NCBI GenBank assembly: GCA_905201285.1
Contig: CAJKNM010000040.1
Span: 1-13,902, forward strand
Direction of reading: 5' to 3'
Length of the DNA: 13,902 nucleotides
From: an uncultured Eubacteriales bacterium
GTDB taxonomy: Bacteria > Bacillota > Clostridia > Monoglobales > Monoglobaceae
The translations under genes and the position numbers were made by a program. Shown piece by piece: positions 13,745-13,902 of this stretch (position 1 is the stretch's first letter; each line of letters opens with the position of its first letter). The notes beneath the pieces were generated by a model. The model searched no databases, was not told where the DNA came from, and worked only from the letters and a program-made list of their open reading frames with translations.

Positions 13745-13775
13745 AAAATAAAAACAGACCGCCGCAGGCGGTCTG
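13745..13775 (-). terminator. Intrinsic terminator upstream of yabP
   Basis: On the minus strand a perfect 9-bp GC-rich stem (CAGACCGCC, loop TGC, GGCGGTCTG; 13755-13775) is followed immediately by TTTTTATTTT (13754-13745), the textbook form of a Rho-independent terminator. It ends a transcript coming from beyond the right edge of the window and separates it from yabP. Confidence 0.92.
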
Positions 13776-13848
13776 AGCGTGTCGATAAACCCCGACAAAC
13801 GAAAAATTTCATTTTTAATAAAATTTTATATAAAAAGCCAAAATAATT

Positions 13849-13902
13849 TTATTGAATAAAGTGCCCGGTGCCCATACAGTTGCCAAGCCCAACTGCACAG
13901 AA
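13849..13902 (-). other. Window-edge GC-rich stretch, possible 3' end of an upstream gene or RNA
   Basis: The last 41 bases (13862-13902) are clearly more GC-rich than the AT-rich spacer that follows on the minus strand. One minus-strand frame runs open from the edge to a TAA at 13849-13851 (18 codons including stop, reading FCAVGLGNCMGTGHFIQ). Other frames are also open for similar lengths. A small stem CAGTTG/CAACTG is also present. I do not recognise it. The terminator at 13745-13775 implies that some transcript does end here. Confidence 0.25.

Noticed and set aside
1..13902. CRISPR arrays, transposases, tRNA or rRNA genes
   Set aside because: No regularly spaced repeats, transposase-like proteins or recognisable tRNA/rRNA sequences were seen anywhere in the window.

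Overview
The window reads as chromosomal DNA from a spore-forming, low-to-moderate GC Firmicute of the class Clostridia, most likely a gut-type Oscillospirales/Ruminococcaceae-like organism. This is inferred from the yabP-yabQ-divIC-S1 sporulation/division cluster, SLH wall-anchoring domains, strong AGGAGG ribosome binding sites and an ECF-type transporter. No taxonomic search was possible. All but one of the genes lie on the minus strand.

Right edge to left (the minus-strand direction of transcription): (1) 13902-11805 holds a strong intrinsic terminator, the sporulation genes yabP and yabQ, then a perfect-consensus vegetative promoter driving divIC and an S1-domain RNA-binding protein. (2) 11752-10361 is a two-gene NfeD/SPFH (flotillin/stomatin-like) membrane pair, followed by a long hairpin. 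(3) 10237-9497 is a YebC/TACO1-family gene.

(4) 9381-3555 is the most interesting part: a tightly packed four-gene operon behind its own promoter. Its first product is a secreted (alpha/alpha)-barrel, prenyltransferase-fold protein carrying three SLH domains. The second is a membrane-anchored protein with a long disordered linker and a transcobalamin-like C-terminal domain (DUF4430). The third is EcfT. The fourth is an 805-residue fusion of two ECF ATPases with an S component. Mammalian intrinsic factor and transcobalamin hold cobalamin between an (alpha/alpha)6 barrel and a DUF4430-like beta domain. The operon therefore looks like a split, wall- and membrane-tethered version of that sandwich feeding an ECF importer. 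The corrinoid (or other tetrapyrrole/vitamin) substrate is inference; no B12 riboswitch is visible.

(5) 3560-115 is a small catabolic-looking locus. An AraC-type regulator on the plus strand diverges from a three-gene operon: an NAD-type SDR dehydrogenase, a divergent type I 3-dehydroquinate dehydratase-like enzyme and a PIG3-like enone/quinone reductase. The dehydratase-like protein keeps the catalytic His/Lys pair but has lost several substrate residues. Taken together, the enzymes could oxidise an alcohol, eliminate water and reduce the resulting double bond, that is, a reductive dehydroxylation of a polyol, possibly a quinate-like cyclitol. That pathway is a hypothesis. The AraC gene and the ECF operon converge and overlap by 6 bp at their 3' ends. 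A stable hairpin follows the last gene of the left-hand operon.
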